This document shows positions 36,481-48,988 of a stretch of 64,000 bases of DNA, piece after piece. The notes under the pieces are model-generated. The model was given only the letters and a program-made list of their open reading frames with translations, made no database searches and was not told where the DNA came from. Origin of the DNA: Diorhabda sublineata (taxonomy: Eukaryota; Arthropoda; Insecta; Coleoptera; Chrysomelidae); the NCBI RefSeq assembly GCF_026230105.1, contig NC_079476.1:24418559-24482558 (forward strand). The letters are read 5' to 3'. A program made the position numbers and the translations under genes. Each line of letters starts with the position of its first letter. The first letter of the stretch is position 1.

Positions 36481-36984
36481 GACATGCTCAATTATATATT
36501 TAGATAGAATAAGCTAACAATTAGCATGAACAATGATCTAAAGTTACGTGGAATAATAAAATGGGATCAATTATTGGAAAAAATTACGTAAACTCATTTT
36601 TTTAAACCACAGATTTTGGATAGCTCATTTCTACCAAAAGAAATCAATTATGTGTAGAATATTGACAATAAAGCATTTCTTTCTCTTTCTCTATCACTAA
36701 ATTACCCATTCCAAAGCGTGATTGTAGAATTAAAAAAAGTTTTCCATAAATTAAACTAGCATCTACTCGAATGTAAAATTCCATCGCAATTATTATATTC
36801 AATGCTCCACACCTCTATATGTTTGTGAAAGATTCTATTTGATTTCTTATCAATCACAGAGGCAATGACCACCCCAATTGTACTTTGGAGCAAAATATGA
36901 TCAGAATAGAATGATACCACTTAAATACAACGAACTACTAAAAATATATAAGAACACTGCTTCTAATTCTTTAATATGTCTACT

Positions 36985-37275
36985 GTCTGCTGTTTCTTCA
37001 ATATATTTCTTTATAGTTTCTCGGGATCCGCCAGAGAATTTTCATCTTTGTGGTTTCCAAGAGTTCCTTCAATTTTGATGATTCTGATTTTCGTTTTGTG
37101 AATGCCTACCTTTGTTTCTTGTCGTAGATGATTGTTTTGACATACTACGTTCTGAAGACATCACGTCTCCATATCTGGTTATGTCAATTCCAAGGTACTT
37201 TAATTTCATTCTTTGTTGTATCAGTTGAATTTGCATCAAAGGTGATGACTTACTTTGATTTGATCTGATCAAATA
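36985..37275 (-). mobile_element. RTE-like retrotransposon fragment
   Basis: The minus frame from 37272 reads QLIQQRMKLKYLGIDITRYG and SSERSMSKQSSTTRNKGRH. The frame below about 37065 gives LKELLETTKMKILWRIPRN. These are the thumb blocks K-YLGI-(I/L)-x-x-x-x-G and (T/V)E-MK-LR-I of the same family as the relic at 33.1-33.9 kb. A deletion removes the intervening blocks. Short and inactive. Confidence 0.6.
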
Positions 37276-37279
37276 TTAC

Positions 37280-38680
37280 ATATTTGGAAACCAACCGAAG
37301 ACATTAATTTAATGCCAAATTTTGGACGAAATTGGTGTAATATAACTCAAATTTCTGTTTCCAGAATCAAGGAGGATAAAGTTCAGAAATTCCTCCAACG
37401 AAACCAACCAACGAAAAAATAAACATCAGCATCAGGTACAAATCCAAAACTGTATCCGCTGAAATTGAATTTCTGGAACAACTATTTTTCAAAATTATCG
37501 TTGTTAATATCATTATAGTAATCTTCTAGTTTACTATTTGATTCGACTTATGTATCTACAATAAATCTCGCTTCACTATCCGCATGTACAATAATGATAC
37601 AATAGCTTTTACTAGTAATGTTTGAGAGTACTAAAACTTTTTTATTATCCCAGCTTTTATTGAGAACGACTGAAATAAATATATTCCATGACTTTCCTTT
37701 ATTGCCCCATTTTTCTCAAGAATTCTAGAAGTAAATGTCGGATTTGACTCTATATTTTAAACACAAAACTGATAATAAACTTTATACACTTCTGGAATGT
37801 TAACAGTGAGAAATCAGAAATCAAATCAGCTCTCGGTGTCGATGGGCAGAGTTTGCGCGACAGCAAATTCTTCCTTTTCCCTTTCCATTTCCATATCAAT
37901 ACCACTCTAAATTTTGTCTAGTTGATGGTTTAACCTTTTTTTGTCCAATAACAACCTAAAATTTCATGCTTCGAACTCAAAATTTGTGTTGATTTGTGTT
38001 ATCCAATTACTGTTTGTATATAAGTTGAAATTTGTTCAAGTGTGCAGGTCATGTACTTTTTCAAATAATACTGCGTGTTTAAATACTTTTATCTGCCAAA
38101 GGAACGAACCCGTCTATTTTTATGCAAGTAACTAAGAAACGGAATTGAAGCCAATAAATTTCTCCAACTTAAAAGTTATATCGCGAACCGAAAATATCAT
38201 GCCAAAATATGATGCATGGATGCAGCTAAAAGATTTGTGGCACAGATTTAAAGGCTTCAGTAGCAATTTCAGTTTGGGAAACTAATAAAAAAAATTATAT
38301 TTTTTCTCAACTTCGGACTACTTTTGCCAATAAAACCAAGCCGATAGTCAATTTAACATTATAGTAGCATTGATTAAATTCCTATAAAGGAAATCTATCA
38401 CTACAGTGAAAGTAAACTTAATATGCGTTATTTTTATCATTTTCATAAACTTTCACTATCTTTTCCTATTATTCATCAGTTTATGTATTTCTTTTTCTCC
38501 TTGGTTTTTTGAATGAGATTCTAGTTTCCATTTCATTTTCATATTTCCAAAGTTAGAATTGTTTTAAACTAAAATGATTAACAAATTACTGTCAAAGAAG
38601 TTAATGTGATCAATGTCAATATTTCTTATTGCCTTAGCGGAAGCTGTTTAATGTGATTAGATAGTTTAGGTTAAGGTGAT
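37280..38680. other. No gene recognised
   Basis: AT-rich DNA; short frames only. Confidence 0.4.
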
Positions 38681-38689
38681 CATACAAGA

Positions 38690-38900
38690 AATTACGATGA
38701 GGTTGCTCACCAAATTAACAAACCTGCAGTTGAAAGGATTGTGAAACTTTCTGAGGAAAAAGGTTCTACTAAAAATCGCCTTAGATCCGACCGACCAAAC
38801 ACGGTAAATGATAAAGAAAAATCATTAGACGTCTTAAAAAGTTTTGTAAAAAACTACATCTATTGGGAATATTACAATTGTGCAGGATCAATCTCGATCT
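38690..38900 (+). mobile_element. Tc3-like transposase N-terminal fragment
   Basis: The frame reads YDEVAHQINKPAVERIVKLS, EEKGSTKNRLRSDRPNTVND, and EKSLDVLKSFVKN. This matches the helix-turn-helix region of an insect Tc3-like transposase family: P-x-V-x-R-I-V-x-x-FEETGS-x-x-(N)-x-x-RS-x-RP-x-(T/S)-V, then V-x-x-x-V-x-x-(N)P. The linker and second helix-turn-helix decay after about 38850. It belongs to the same broad family as the catalytic relic at 51.9-52.4 kb, but is not the missing half of that copy. Confidence 0.65.
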
Positions 38901-38904
38901 TAAG

Positions 38905-40120
38905 AATTAGTTTAATCCTTACAAGAAATTTAGAAATCATTACGCAAAGGTATACATATTATATAAAGTGTGTGTTTTATGTGAAAATCCACCCAGATTG
39001 TTTTATTAGTACCATAAAATATAAAAAGTATAAAGTTTTCCTTCCTATATAGTGGAAAACTTACTTTATCATTTATGAAATAGATTAATAATTTTGTAAT
39101 AACATTTTCGATTAATTGAAATTATTTTAAGACTATTTGGTGGAATTTTCATAAGTATTTTTTATTTATTTGAAGTTCTGAGTACTCATGGGTTTTAGTT
39201 GTTTTAGGCATATGTAATTTAAAGATTTGACAGTTTAGACTGAACTTATTGTTGTACAATTAAATAAAAATTTGCCATCCAATCAGTTCGCTATTTATAT
39301 TTAGATACCGGTAAAAACCGCATGAAGATCACGCTATTCGTAGGCAAAAATACCCACTAAATTATTGGTATTTCAACGAATTTCAACGAAAATTTATTGT
39401 TTGTTGGGGACATTGTACCGTTAACTAAATGGGATACAAGCGTACACTTCACTGAGATATTCATTTAATCAATCAGTTAAATCATTTATGGATATTTTTT
39501 ACTTTTATTCATCATTGATACCGATATTTCTTTGACTGATTAATAGTAAGATATAATATAATATAAACTATACGGTTTATCAATATTGGCTGCTAGAAGC
39601 TCTATTTATACTCGATATTAATACCAGCACATTAATAATGAATCTCGAAGCTTCTCATTTAATCCAAAACATCCGAAGTGATATATGTAAGGCTTAGTGA
39701 CCAAGTATCCACTATTATATGCTTAAAATAAATACCAAAGGGCTACTGAACGATGTAAAAGAGACTGAATATAAAATCTCGAACTCTTTTTGGTAATAAC
39801 TACATATAAAGGTGACTTTTTTCATTATTAGAACAGAAAATGAATTGGAATGATTGTTAATATTGCAAAACATCAAACAAAACGCAGACATTAGATTCAA
39901 TCAATTTGATGCATTAAAATGAAATTACAAAATCTAAGAAATATTATCTGGTTCTTATCAAAAGCACGCTGCAAATCCTCATCGGCTTTTGCACAGGACG
40001 TTTAAGCACTCCAGCAGAAATTAACGATTACAGATCCTACGAGGAAGTAAAAAAACTATGGATTAGTTATAGCATTTCCTACCATTGCAAACTAACGCTG
40101 GAAATTCGTAAAAGCTATAA
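38905..40120. other. No gene recognised
   Basis: AT-rich DNA. A short open stretch just before 40120 (CTGRLSTPAEINDYRSYEEV) is unassigned; it precedes the TAA repeat at the Dong element's left side. Confidence 0.35.
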
Positions 40121-40121
40121 C

Positions 40122-40141
40122 ATAATAATAATAATAATCAG
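40122..40141. repeat. (TAA)n microsatellite, left flank of Dong element
   Basis: CATAATAATAATAATAATC: about six TAA/ATA units. A matching TAA tract lies at 41933-41948, just after the 3' end of the Dong/R4 coding trace. Dong elements are known for insertion into TAA repeats. Confidence 0.85.
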
Positions 40142-41930
40142 TACTGACAGCATTTATTTACCATGCACAATAGTTCTAAGTATGTCACACCAACTCATCC
40201 CCCATCTTCTCTACATGGATGATATCAGCATCAAATCAATTACCTTCTGGATTCTCTACTGATATACGTATGGAGTTTGGACTAGCTGAATGCAAGACTT
40301 TACACATCGAGAAAGACATTGCCAGAAACGGAAATGTGAAACTACTCAACGGAGAGATAATACAAGCAATGGAAAACGGGAAAACCTACAAAAAGCTGAG
40401 ATTTAAAAAAGCTTCGCTATTGTACCGCCAGTAGACGAAAGCTAGAATCCAGGATCAATATCAAAAGAGTAAATTCACTCATGAAGTCTGAATTAAATAC
40501 TGGCAAGCTATTCCAGGAAATCAACAAATATGCAAGGCCTGATTTAACGTACTCATATGGAATCAATTAGAAGGTATTCCGAGGTTAACAAAAAACACCT
40601 TCTCCGAAATCCAGAAGGCTGCGATATTGAAAATTTGCTACAAGTTTATCATGAGCCTAATCATTTGGATACGGAATAGATGAATGATACCAGCTTCAAA
40701 CTGATTAGTGTATGGCTCTTTCGCATAATTATAATATCCACGGAGGATGAAGAAACATTGAAGTATTGCGAATATTATGGTATACTGAAAACCAAAGCAA
40801 TAAAACATGATCGAATGGAAAGGCAAATAAAGGGAAAAAACGTTTACTGAATTAGGAAAATTCTGCAAACGGAACTAATAATAATTTTAGCACTTAAATC
40901 AAATAATATTATTAAGCCTTAAGACAAGAAAACTTCCAATAATATACGTTATATAAATTAATTCAACCTAGAGTAGTTGTAAATCAGCTATATATAAACA
41001 AAAAAGATATACAAACAGAAAATATAGTAACCCTGTATAAATATTTAAATAAACAATCGAGGGGTGAAAGTGTGAAGATTGTCACTAGTTTTTTCTAATT
41101 TATCTTCGATAACATGGACTCTATTATAAAAAACGACTCGTATTTAAACTAATTTATTACATTTATTACAATAATAACTTTATTCACTTGGCTAACAGTG
41201 TTGTAAAGGTTAACTATTAACATTATAATTCAATACCAAAGAAAATAATTCTGTACATTCAGCCTCTTAACCTATTAACTTAACTCTACGATATGGCATG
41301 CAATTCGCTTTATGTCGCTTTCGATCGCGGGCTGTCACTCCCTTGTTAAAGCGATGAACGGAGTTAACCGCTACGTAGCTTATAAAACCAAACTAACACA
41401 TTTATAGATTGCAACAATGGTAAATAGGAAGAGCTAGCAAATGGGCAAATAAAGTGAATACAAAATTTTTAAAGTAATGACGAAAACCTATAAGACATAA
41501 CATCGAAATGCCGATAAATTATCCAGAAATGATTACGTGAAGTGACATGATAAGGTAGTCACTTATATTTAAAGGGAATTGTACAAGAAATATAACTTCA
41601 AAATGATGTACAAACGGTACCAGTAGAGGATCACGAAAAAATAACAAAATTGTATGACAGAGGACACAGAGACAAGTCTTCGAAAGTCAACAGACCAGAC
41701 ATTGTAGTAAAGAACAAAATGGATGATGAAAAATCAGTTGAAATAGTCTCAATCGCTATGGGTTTAGTAGGACGTTAACAAGAAGCTGATAAATTAGCTA
41801 TACTACTAAATAAATTCCAAGTACAGAACATAATTATACAATAAGGTTTTATTAGCAATTTAATCCGTGTATAAATAATCTAATGAACACGATTGGTACT
41901 TTATCCACAATGGTAAACCTTCATTGGGAG
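40142..41930 (+). mobile_element. Dong/R4-clade non-LTR retrotransposon, 5' truncated and decayed
   Basis: Ordered blocks on the plus strand start with PHLLYMDDI (catalytic YMDD, about 40200-40226). After a frameshift come NQLPSGFSTDIRMEFGLAEC, KTLHIEKDIA, GEIIQAMENGKTYKKLRF (to 40434), then VNSLMKSELNTGKLFQEINK and ARPDLTYSYGIN to 40566. At about 41640-41765 another block reads LYDRGHRDKSSKVNRPDIVV and KSVEIVSIAMGLVG. DIRMEFGL-KC-T and YD-x-x-x-x-x-x-x-x-NRPDI are diagnostic of the R2/R4/Dong group, the second being its C-terminal restriction-like endonuclease region. The trace continues weakly to the TAA tract at 41933. Between 40870 and 41590 the match is poor; an insertion or strong decay there is likely. 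Several stops make it inactive. Confidence 0.82.
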
Positions 41931-41932
41931 TT

Positions 41933-41948
41933 ACTAATAATAATAACA
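41933..41948. repeat. TAA-rich tract, right flank of Dong element
   Basis: TTACTAATAATAATAACAAC directly follows the end of the Dong coding trace. Together with the tract at 40122-40141 it brackets the element, as expected for target choice or a TAA-type 3' tail. Confidence 0.75.
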
Positions 41949-41949
41949 A

Positions 41950-43195
41950 CAAATAATTTATTGGTTATAAACAGATATGCACTTCACATCAAAACATTCA
42001 GCTTGTTTATAAATAAGCATCTCTGAATATAATTTACTATTCACGACAATAAATGATCTTAATTTTAGTTCTGATGGTAATAAAATAAAAATAGAAACAA
42101 AACTATATGGTTTTCGAGAATAGCAGCTCTAATAAATGAGCCCAATAGACCCCGAGGTCGCAATCTAAAGCTACCTTCTGTAAAATCTGCAATCTAGGAA
42201 TAATTAATATGTAAACACGTGTGATTATTTTTTTTTCTCGCATCTAATACAGAGTTTTTGAAAAAATATTTCACTCACGTAGTTATAATATGAATAGAAC
42301 TACTCTATACTTAACATTAATTGGGGTAATATTTACCTTTAACTGTTGCCGACTCACCCTTGCAACTTTGAAGTGTTAAATTAATGCAAATCTAGCAATT
42401 TCAGTTTAATAAGCTCATTGTGTACGTAGAACTATGAGAGTAATCTTAAACATAGTAACAAAAGGGCCAGATAAGCAATTAACAGAATTAAGAGTTTGTA
42501 CTAGCGTGGTAACTAGACAAATTCGCTCATTCAGAGGGTCAAATCTGTGAGCTGTATATTTTAGAAATAAAAATAAGATTTGGTCTCGTTCATCAAGCTG
42601 GGTTCATAAAGGTATCAAAATAAAAAATAAAATCAAAAAAAGCAACTTTAAGGCATAAATACCAGCATAACATAGCTTCAGAAAAAAAACAACTTTCATC
42701 TTTTTATGTTCGCATCCCCAAAAATTTGCCTCTTGATTAGATTGAGCTTCTTTGTGTGAACGTCTTCTTTTCCATTTTATTTTTTCAATACTCAATTATA
42801 TTTTTTTATAATTATGAAGTGCATAATTGCCTCTCCACATAACTCACCTTAATAAGTTTTAAATTTAATTGTTTTTCTTTGTGTTCACTATAGGTAGTGA
42901 ATAGAAAAGATCATCCTTACAGCACTCCGTTAGTAATAGAGAAGAACTATGTCTTAACATACCTATAAATAGTTTCAACTAGTTCTAGAACTGAATAAAC
43001 AAATGAAAATGTTTGCTATAGAAACAAAAGCTAACTATAAAAAATGGAAAACATCCTACCTCGTAAATATCTCATTTGGATATCATCGGATGTGTACGTA
43101 AAAGAGAAAGAACCTGAAATCAAGAATCTCTAGGTATACCTCTAAAAAGAGTTCCACTTAAAACCACCAAACCCCGGTGTCTTTGATCTGCTTGA
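41950..43195. other. No gene recognised
   Basis: AT-rich DNA with short frames (for example 42604-42795 on the minus strand, which starts MSIEKIKWKRRRSHKEAQ but is otherwise hydrophobic and unassigned). Confidence 0.4.
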
Positions 43196-43229
43196 ACTTA
43201 TTTACGTCATTGAGCAATTAAGCAAAGTG

Positions 43230-43445
43230 TGAAGCTTCCTCGGATTGTGATTGCTGAATATTCATCGAAGATGTGGTCTGCAGTTGCGTCCTTCTTCACG
43301 CCCCAGCGGGATTCCGAGTTGTACATAATACCTATAGCATGATATAATATCAACACCAAGACTAAGCTCTAGGCTCTCTGGAGGTTTTACTAAGCCCAGT
43401 TTGGTGAGTGAATCAGCCTCTTGTTACCCTCATCAACTGACTTAT
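43230..43445 (-). mobile_element. RNase H-domain fragment of a non-LTR retrotransposon
   Basis: On the minus strand, after a one-base shift, the sequence reads EGNKR, then EADSLTKLGLVKPPESLELS and LGVDIISCYR. This is the third RNase H block (G-x-x-GNE-AD-LAK-G) followed by the P-E-x-x-LG-(I/V) segment typical of RNase H in R1, I and Jockey-type insect retrotransposons. The next part decays. No adjacent reverse transcriptase was seen, so it is an isolated 3' fragment. Confidence 0.55.
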
Positions 43446-43879
43446 ATTAGCTTATGATATGAGGAAAAAAATATTGATTTGGTTGGACGGCAAGTCTGCT
43501 CATTGCCTTTCAGCTCGTCCTATTCTCATTCGATATTCCATGATTATTTCAACATAATTATATAAGTCCAGAATTTGCTGTTAACATTTTATTATCTTCA
43601 TAATTTATTATGTATCACGGATGTTGTAGAAGATCGAAGAGAAGATGTATTCCTGAGGGTCTATTGACTACGTTGAGTCTACGTTATTGATATGTAAGCT
43701 TAAGGATTCTACATAAAATAAGGTTTCCAAGAATCTATTAGCGCTAGGAACGCAATTAAATTATAGCTTGGCTCCTTTTCTCCCAGTTCCTCGGCGATTC
43801 ATCTACAAAGTTCATTCTTATCTTGGTAGAAGTAAAAGCTGGAGCCTCCATTTGATTCTTAAGTTCAGTGGTTCTTTTT

Positions 43880-44010
43880 TGTTTACAGAATCGTCCATGA
43901 TGATCGACGCTCTGGCTGGCCATCAATTTCGGATGAAGTGAAAGATCGATGGGTGATGGTTCGAAATCTCAACTCAGATATAGTAGTTTCTAAAGATTAT
44001 AAAGAGAAAT
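43880..44010 (+). mobile_element. mariner linker/helix-turn-helix fragment
   Basis: The frame IVHDDRRSGWPSISDEVKDR followed by WVMVRNLNSD matches the segment of mariner transposases between the two helix-turn-helix motifs (V-x-DD-x-RSGRPS-x-x-(T/S)-D-x-V). It is short, with no catalytic part nearby. Confidence 0.5.
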
Positions 44011-44014
44011 AAGA

Positions 44015-47000
44015 ATCGATTCTCTAATCTGATTTTCCGTTATCCGTGATGTTATGATGAAGATATCTTTTATATGTAAATTACCAGAATATTTCGAGAA
44101 TCATTCTCATATATAAAGAAATAAAAAATAAACTTATTATAGATAGAATCTTTTTAAAAAATTTTATTATCTAATTTTTGGATATTCAATTTCTTAAAAA
44201 TTTTTAAAAATTTTCTCGACGACTATGGACTCTAGACGAAGGACTAGCAATATTCCAAGCTTTGAGAGAATATCAAGGATATACACCTATGAAGCCGAAA
44301 GGGTCAAAATCTTTTGTTCACGAATAGGGATGAAATCCTATACGAGAGGCAAAATCGTGTCTCAACCCTTTAGTGTACAAAGATGAGATTCATGTTATTT
44401 TTCTGGTCCTTCAACTTGTATCAATATTTGCTTGAGAACACTTATGAGTTTCTACATGGGGTTTACTCCAATACTGCTGCTTGTTGATTTAAGAATATGT
44501 TTAGAGAAAGTTTTTGTCTATCTCTCTTTTTCTCTATCATTGATATACCTACACGTATTTTATGAATTCAAATTTAATAAATAGTCATAACATTCAAATG
44601 AACGGCATGAATAAAATGCAAACCGTTTCATATAAAATGTAATAGAGCACGAAAATTGTTGAAAGGGTAGGAAGAAAGGACACGCAAGGTCGGTAATTTT
44701 ACTAAGTCATACCGTGTGACCTTTAAACAAGTGTTAAGTGAATCTCAAGTATACGAACTTTGTATAATTCAGTAAAATGAGTATTTCATTATAATAAGTA
44801 CTTCGCTCGCATTCCTTTGATGTCAGATTGTGAAATAAAGCGACTTTAAACACAAAGGAGTATGCATAGCTTCAAATATTTACTTTCCAAACTTCACGGC
44901 TTTGCTTTCGAAATCTTTTATATATTTTTCAATTTAAACGTTATTGCTGACAAGATAAAAGACTTTAACTATTCTTGTGAATAAGAGTTTATAAATTGAG
45001 TTGAAATATATAAGGAGAAAGATCCGGATCGTTTAATAATGACCTATTAGGTGTTTTCCAGCAGAAGCAATAAATACAATAATAATAAGAGATACAGATA
45101 TATCCCTAGCCCTTTGTTCAGTCACGCTCATGAAAATGTATCTAAATGAAGAAAATCAGCAATTAAGAATCTTTTGAAAAAGTAAATACAAAAAAAAATT
45201 ATTAAATCAGATGTAATTCTGCTTACGTTTTAGGAAATGAATGATTAGATAACTAATAAGAAAGTCATCACCATCTTTGAAGAATGGAGAAGACAAAAAC
45301 TAATATAAAGTAATTTTTATATCTGTACCACCTCAATCATAGAAAATAACAATTCTTCTACAAGCAATATAATTTTTTATGCTAGATTATAATAAATACT
45401 CTCAAATTTTCAATCATTATAATGATGTTTCATTAAAAATACGATTACATGCGATGTAATAATTATTACAGTGATATCAGACATGAAATAAAATCATGAC
45501 TATCAATATTTTCTTGCTACATTATGTTTTTTTTTGAGCAAACATTTTCATCGAAAGAAAATTACCTCGTCATATTGATGCATTACATCATTTGTGGAAG
45601 TACACCTCTGAGATAAACCTACGAAGAAAAAGGGATTGGAAATGGGAAGGAAAATAACAGAATAGGTCGATGGGGCGATGATGAAATGAGAATTTATAGT
45701 TTAGTATTGTATGCGAACAGCGACGTATCTTTTTAATCCCACTGAGGGATTCAGAATGCGAAAAAACAGTCTAATTTCACTAGAGTAATTTCATTTATTA
45801 ATTAGATCTGAAGTTTGAACTATAGACGGGTTTCATTTTAATCTCAGTTAGGATTGAACATAATGCTTTCGAAAAAATAGATTTTCCCGAAAATATATCC
45901 TTGATTTTTTATACAACGACACATATTTTGTAATAGAACGGTTTGAGTTGTGTTTTAATTCATGACAACACTGGAAATAGTCTACAGATAATTATTTTTA
46001 TTAAAAAACAAATAAATGACAACCAAAACTGATGATACCGCACGAACAAATAACTTATTGTCATTTACTATTAATCAATTTTGTTGTTTTGTTATTTATT
46101 CATCTTTATAAGTCATTTATCCCTTTTGAAAATTTTTTGTAGCGCCTCAGAAGCAATTTATACACTATCAAATCGGATATCGCCAGAAATGATGTCCTAA
46201 CGTACACCTTCTCAAATAAATATTTGGGACAATAATGAAAAGGACGTTGTTTAACACGTTTCGAGATTTATCACGGATGAAGTATTGGATTATAACACGG
46301 AATGGAAGGAAAGCAGTGGCGGTTCAATGAATTTAACACATTTAATAGAACGAGAATCGTTGTTTTTCGTATGTTTTGTAGATAATAAGAATAAATTTGC
46401 CACCAGGCTGATGAAAAATAGTCTTAGTGTTGATAAATATAGTTGGGATTGATTTAGAGTAAAAAAAATTATCTTTTACTTCGATAAAAGTTTTAAATGC
46501 GTATAAAGTTTATTATAATAATTTGATAAAACAAAATTGTGTATTTTTTTGTATATTTAATTTTTGATATACCATTTCGAGTCGCTATTTTGACTTGGGG
46601 GTCGAATAAAAACAAGTTTGTGTTCTAATCTCATTATATTCATCAAAGATATTTATTTTAATGAAAAAAGCGCTATGGAATCTCACGACATCCTTTATCC
46701 TTTTTCACGTATATAGTCATTAAGATATTGAGAGAAATTCCTTTGAAAAAAAAAATATAAACAACCGTCCTATTGCTAAATGCAGATGTTTAGAATGTTC
46801 GTTATCGTTTACTTGGTGGTGGTGGTCAAACTCGTTTACGGTATTGATTATTTCGATGATTGATTTTCGAAATGCGGAAATCGATATATTCTCTGGAAAT
46901 AATATGAAATCGTGAGGAAACATCAGCCTGTTTGAGCTAAAGTCACGATATCTGGATTTATTTAATTGGGAAACGTTACAGCTGAAGTAAGGATCAGTTG

Positions 47001-47335
47001 ATATAGACTGTAACCTTAAATTCATATCTGACCTTAGAAAAGTCGGATTATGTATAGTCTCAACGCCTTTGTCTGTGCCAGTTCATTTCGAGCCAAGAAA
47101 CAATGTGTGTTATTACGTTTATTTAATTTTAAATTGCCTACAACAGAAATAATAACCCAAATAAAAATTAGCTTCTAAAGAGAAAATTGACAAATAAGTT
47201 GTTAAATGTGATGTTCGTTAACTTTAAAACAAAAAAATAAATGATGATCTGGTAATAAATTTTCTCATCTCTTTTCCACATTTATCCAGCAGCTATTCTT
47301 GTTCTAAATTCTTGCATGTTCTGCTTCGATTCCGT
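44015..47335. other. No gene recognised
   Basis: A long AT-rich stretch without a supportable gene. A frame around 44230-44330 (FQALREYQGYTPMKPKGSKS) and the 101-codon minus frame at 46720-47025 (contains LMFPHDFILFPENISISAF) are protein-like in places but match nothing I can name. Confidence 0.35.
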
Positions 47336-47337
47336 TA

Positions 47338-48210
47338 TTGTTGTCCCAAAAGTAACTGGAATACCATTGCCATGGGTGAAGCTTTTGTAGTACTGATTTT
47401 TGACGCCAGTTCAGTGCAGCGCGGGCATTTGACCAGCCACGTTCTGTTCGTCACTAGTGACCGTTTTTGCTAGTGCTGTTTCACTGCTGCTTCGTTATTT
47501 TATGATGGCAAATTTAAGTGAACAACCTACCGCTGTGAAATTTTGTTTTCTTCTCGGTAAAAACGCTGCTGAAACTGTTTTAATGTTGAAAACTGCTTAC
47601 AAAGATGATGTTATGGGAAAACTCAAGTGGTTTTCTCGATTTAAAAATGGCGACATGTCGATTGATGACAAACCTCGCTCTAGACATCCATCAACTGTCC
47701 GAATCGATGAAAATGCTGAAAGAATTCGGAAGCTTGTGCGCACAGACCGACTACAGACAATTGATCAACTGTCTGAAATCAGTGGAACATCTTGGAACTC
47801 GGTTTAGCAAACAGGTGACTGGTTCTTCCACCATTACAACGCACCTGCATAGTCAGCTGATAGCACACTGATAGCCAGTTTTTGGTTAAAAATAACATGG
47901 TTCCGCTGTCCCACGCACCTTACTCGCCTGACCTGGTTCTGTGCCATTTTTTCTTGTTTCCTCACATAAAAAGAAGCATGAAAGGATGGCGATTTGAATG
48001 CATTGATGACATCAAGTAAATAACGAGACAGGAACTTGCAGCCATCTCTAAAGATGAGTTGAAACAATGTTTCGAACAGTGGAAGCACCGCTAAGACAAA
48101 TGTATTACTTGTAATGGAGAGTATTTTGAAGGGGATGAGGTTGTTTTGTAAATATTTGTAAATATATAACATTTAAAAAATAATTCCGGTTATTTTTGGG
48201 TACCCCCTCG
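47338..48210 (+). mobile_element. Internally deleted mariner with recognisable terminal inverted repeats
   Basis: The left end (TTGTCCCAAAAGTAACTGGA, near 47341) and the reverse complement of the right end (TACCCAAAAATAACCGGAAT, near 48201) pair as imperfect inverted repeats. A TA duplication sits on both sides (47336-47337 and 48211-48212). Inside, a frame from ATG 47505 reads QPTAVKFCFLLGKNAAETV, LKTAYKDDVMGK, WFSRFKNGDMSIDDKPRSRH and QTIDQLSEISGTSW, then a stop at 47807. Immediately afterwards, in other frames, it reads NAPAHSQLIAH, PYSPDLV (third catalytic D region), KQCFEQWKHR and GEYFEGDEV. Roughly 150 residues, with the first and much of the second catalytic regions, are missing between them. 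It cannot encode active transposase, but a source copy's enzyme could in principle have moved it. Confidence 0.9.
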
Positions 48211-48212
48211 TA

Positions 48213-48984
48213 TCTTCATGACTCCTATAATTTTTTTGAAATTGCCAGTAATTTAATTCATATACTTTCTTCAAGTCCATGAATATATGCGAATACTTGT
48301 TATCACACTATAAATTTTACTTTTTTGAAGATCTATATGATATTGATTTTTCATAAGAATCGTACGTGGTTCTTTCTAGAAATACCGTCATAATTTATAT
48401 TTGATGAGACTTTATCTTTCGTCTGCTGATTCAAAACTGATTAAAACAAACGACGTCAGTGGCATGTCCTCGTCCCCGAACAAATCTATACCGTACAATG
48501 TGAAATGAATACCAAATACAACACGGATTCGAATGTGCTGGGACAGAGCCGTTCTCGGGAAAAGTATACACCAAGACATCTGCTCCTTCCAGGAATTTTT
48601 ATTTATATTAGACTGTAAATTCGTGATATAGTCATTTGTATTTACATTTTTGACATATTCATCTTAACATTCCAAATAAAATAAGCTAGTGAAATGTAGC
48701 TTGGATGGATTCTCTCTTCTTTCTCAAACCTGGAATATAATGACACAAAGTTTTGAGATGCTGTTCTGAACAGAATGTGTATCAATACAAAAGGTAGCTA
48801 GAGGTAGTCGATAGAAGATCAGTTTTATTTAAAAATATAACTGCTGAATCGTTTGAATCAATTTGTTGAAAACTCTACTGGAAATGATTCCAAAGATATT
48901 GAATAAAAGAGAGATGATGCATCGAGGAATTATGTTATGACATCCCACAAGAAACAAATAATGCAAAACCCTGGCAAATATGCT
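48213..48984. other. No gene recognised
   Basis: A GC-richer patch at about 48420-48600 is open on the minus strand (ADVLVYTFPENGSVPAHSNP) but unassigned; the rest is AT-rich. Confidence 0.35.
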
Positions 48985-48988
48985 TTAA

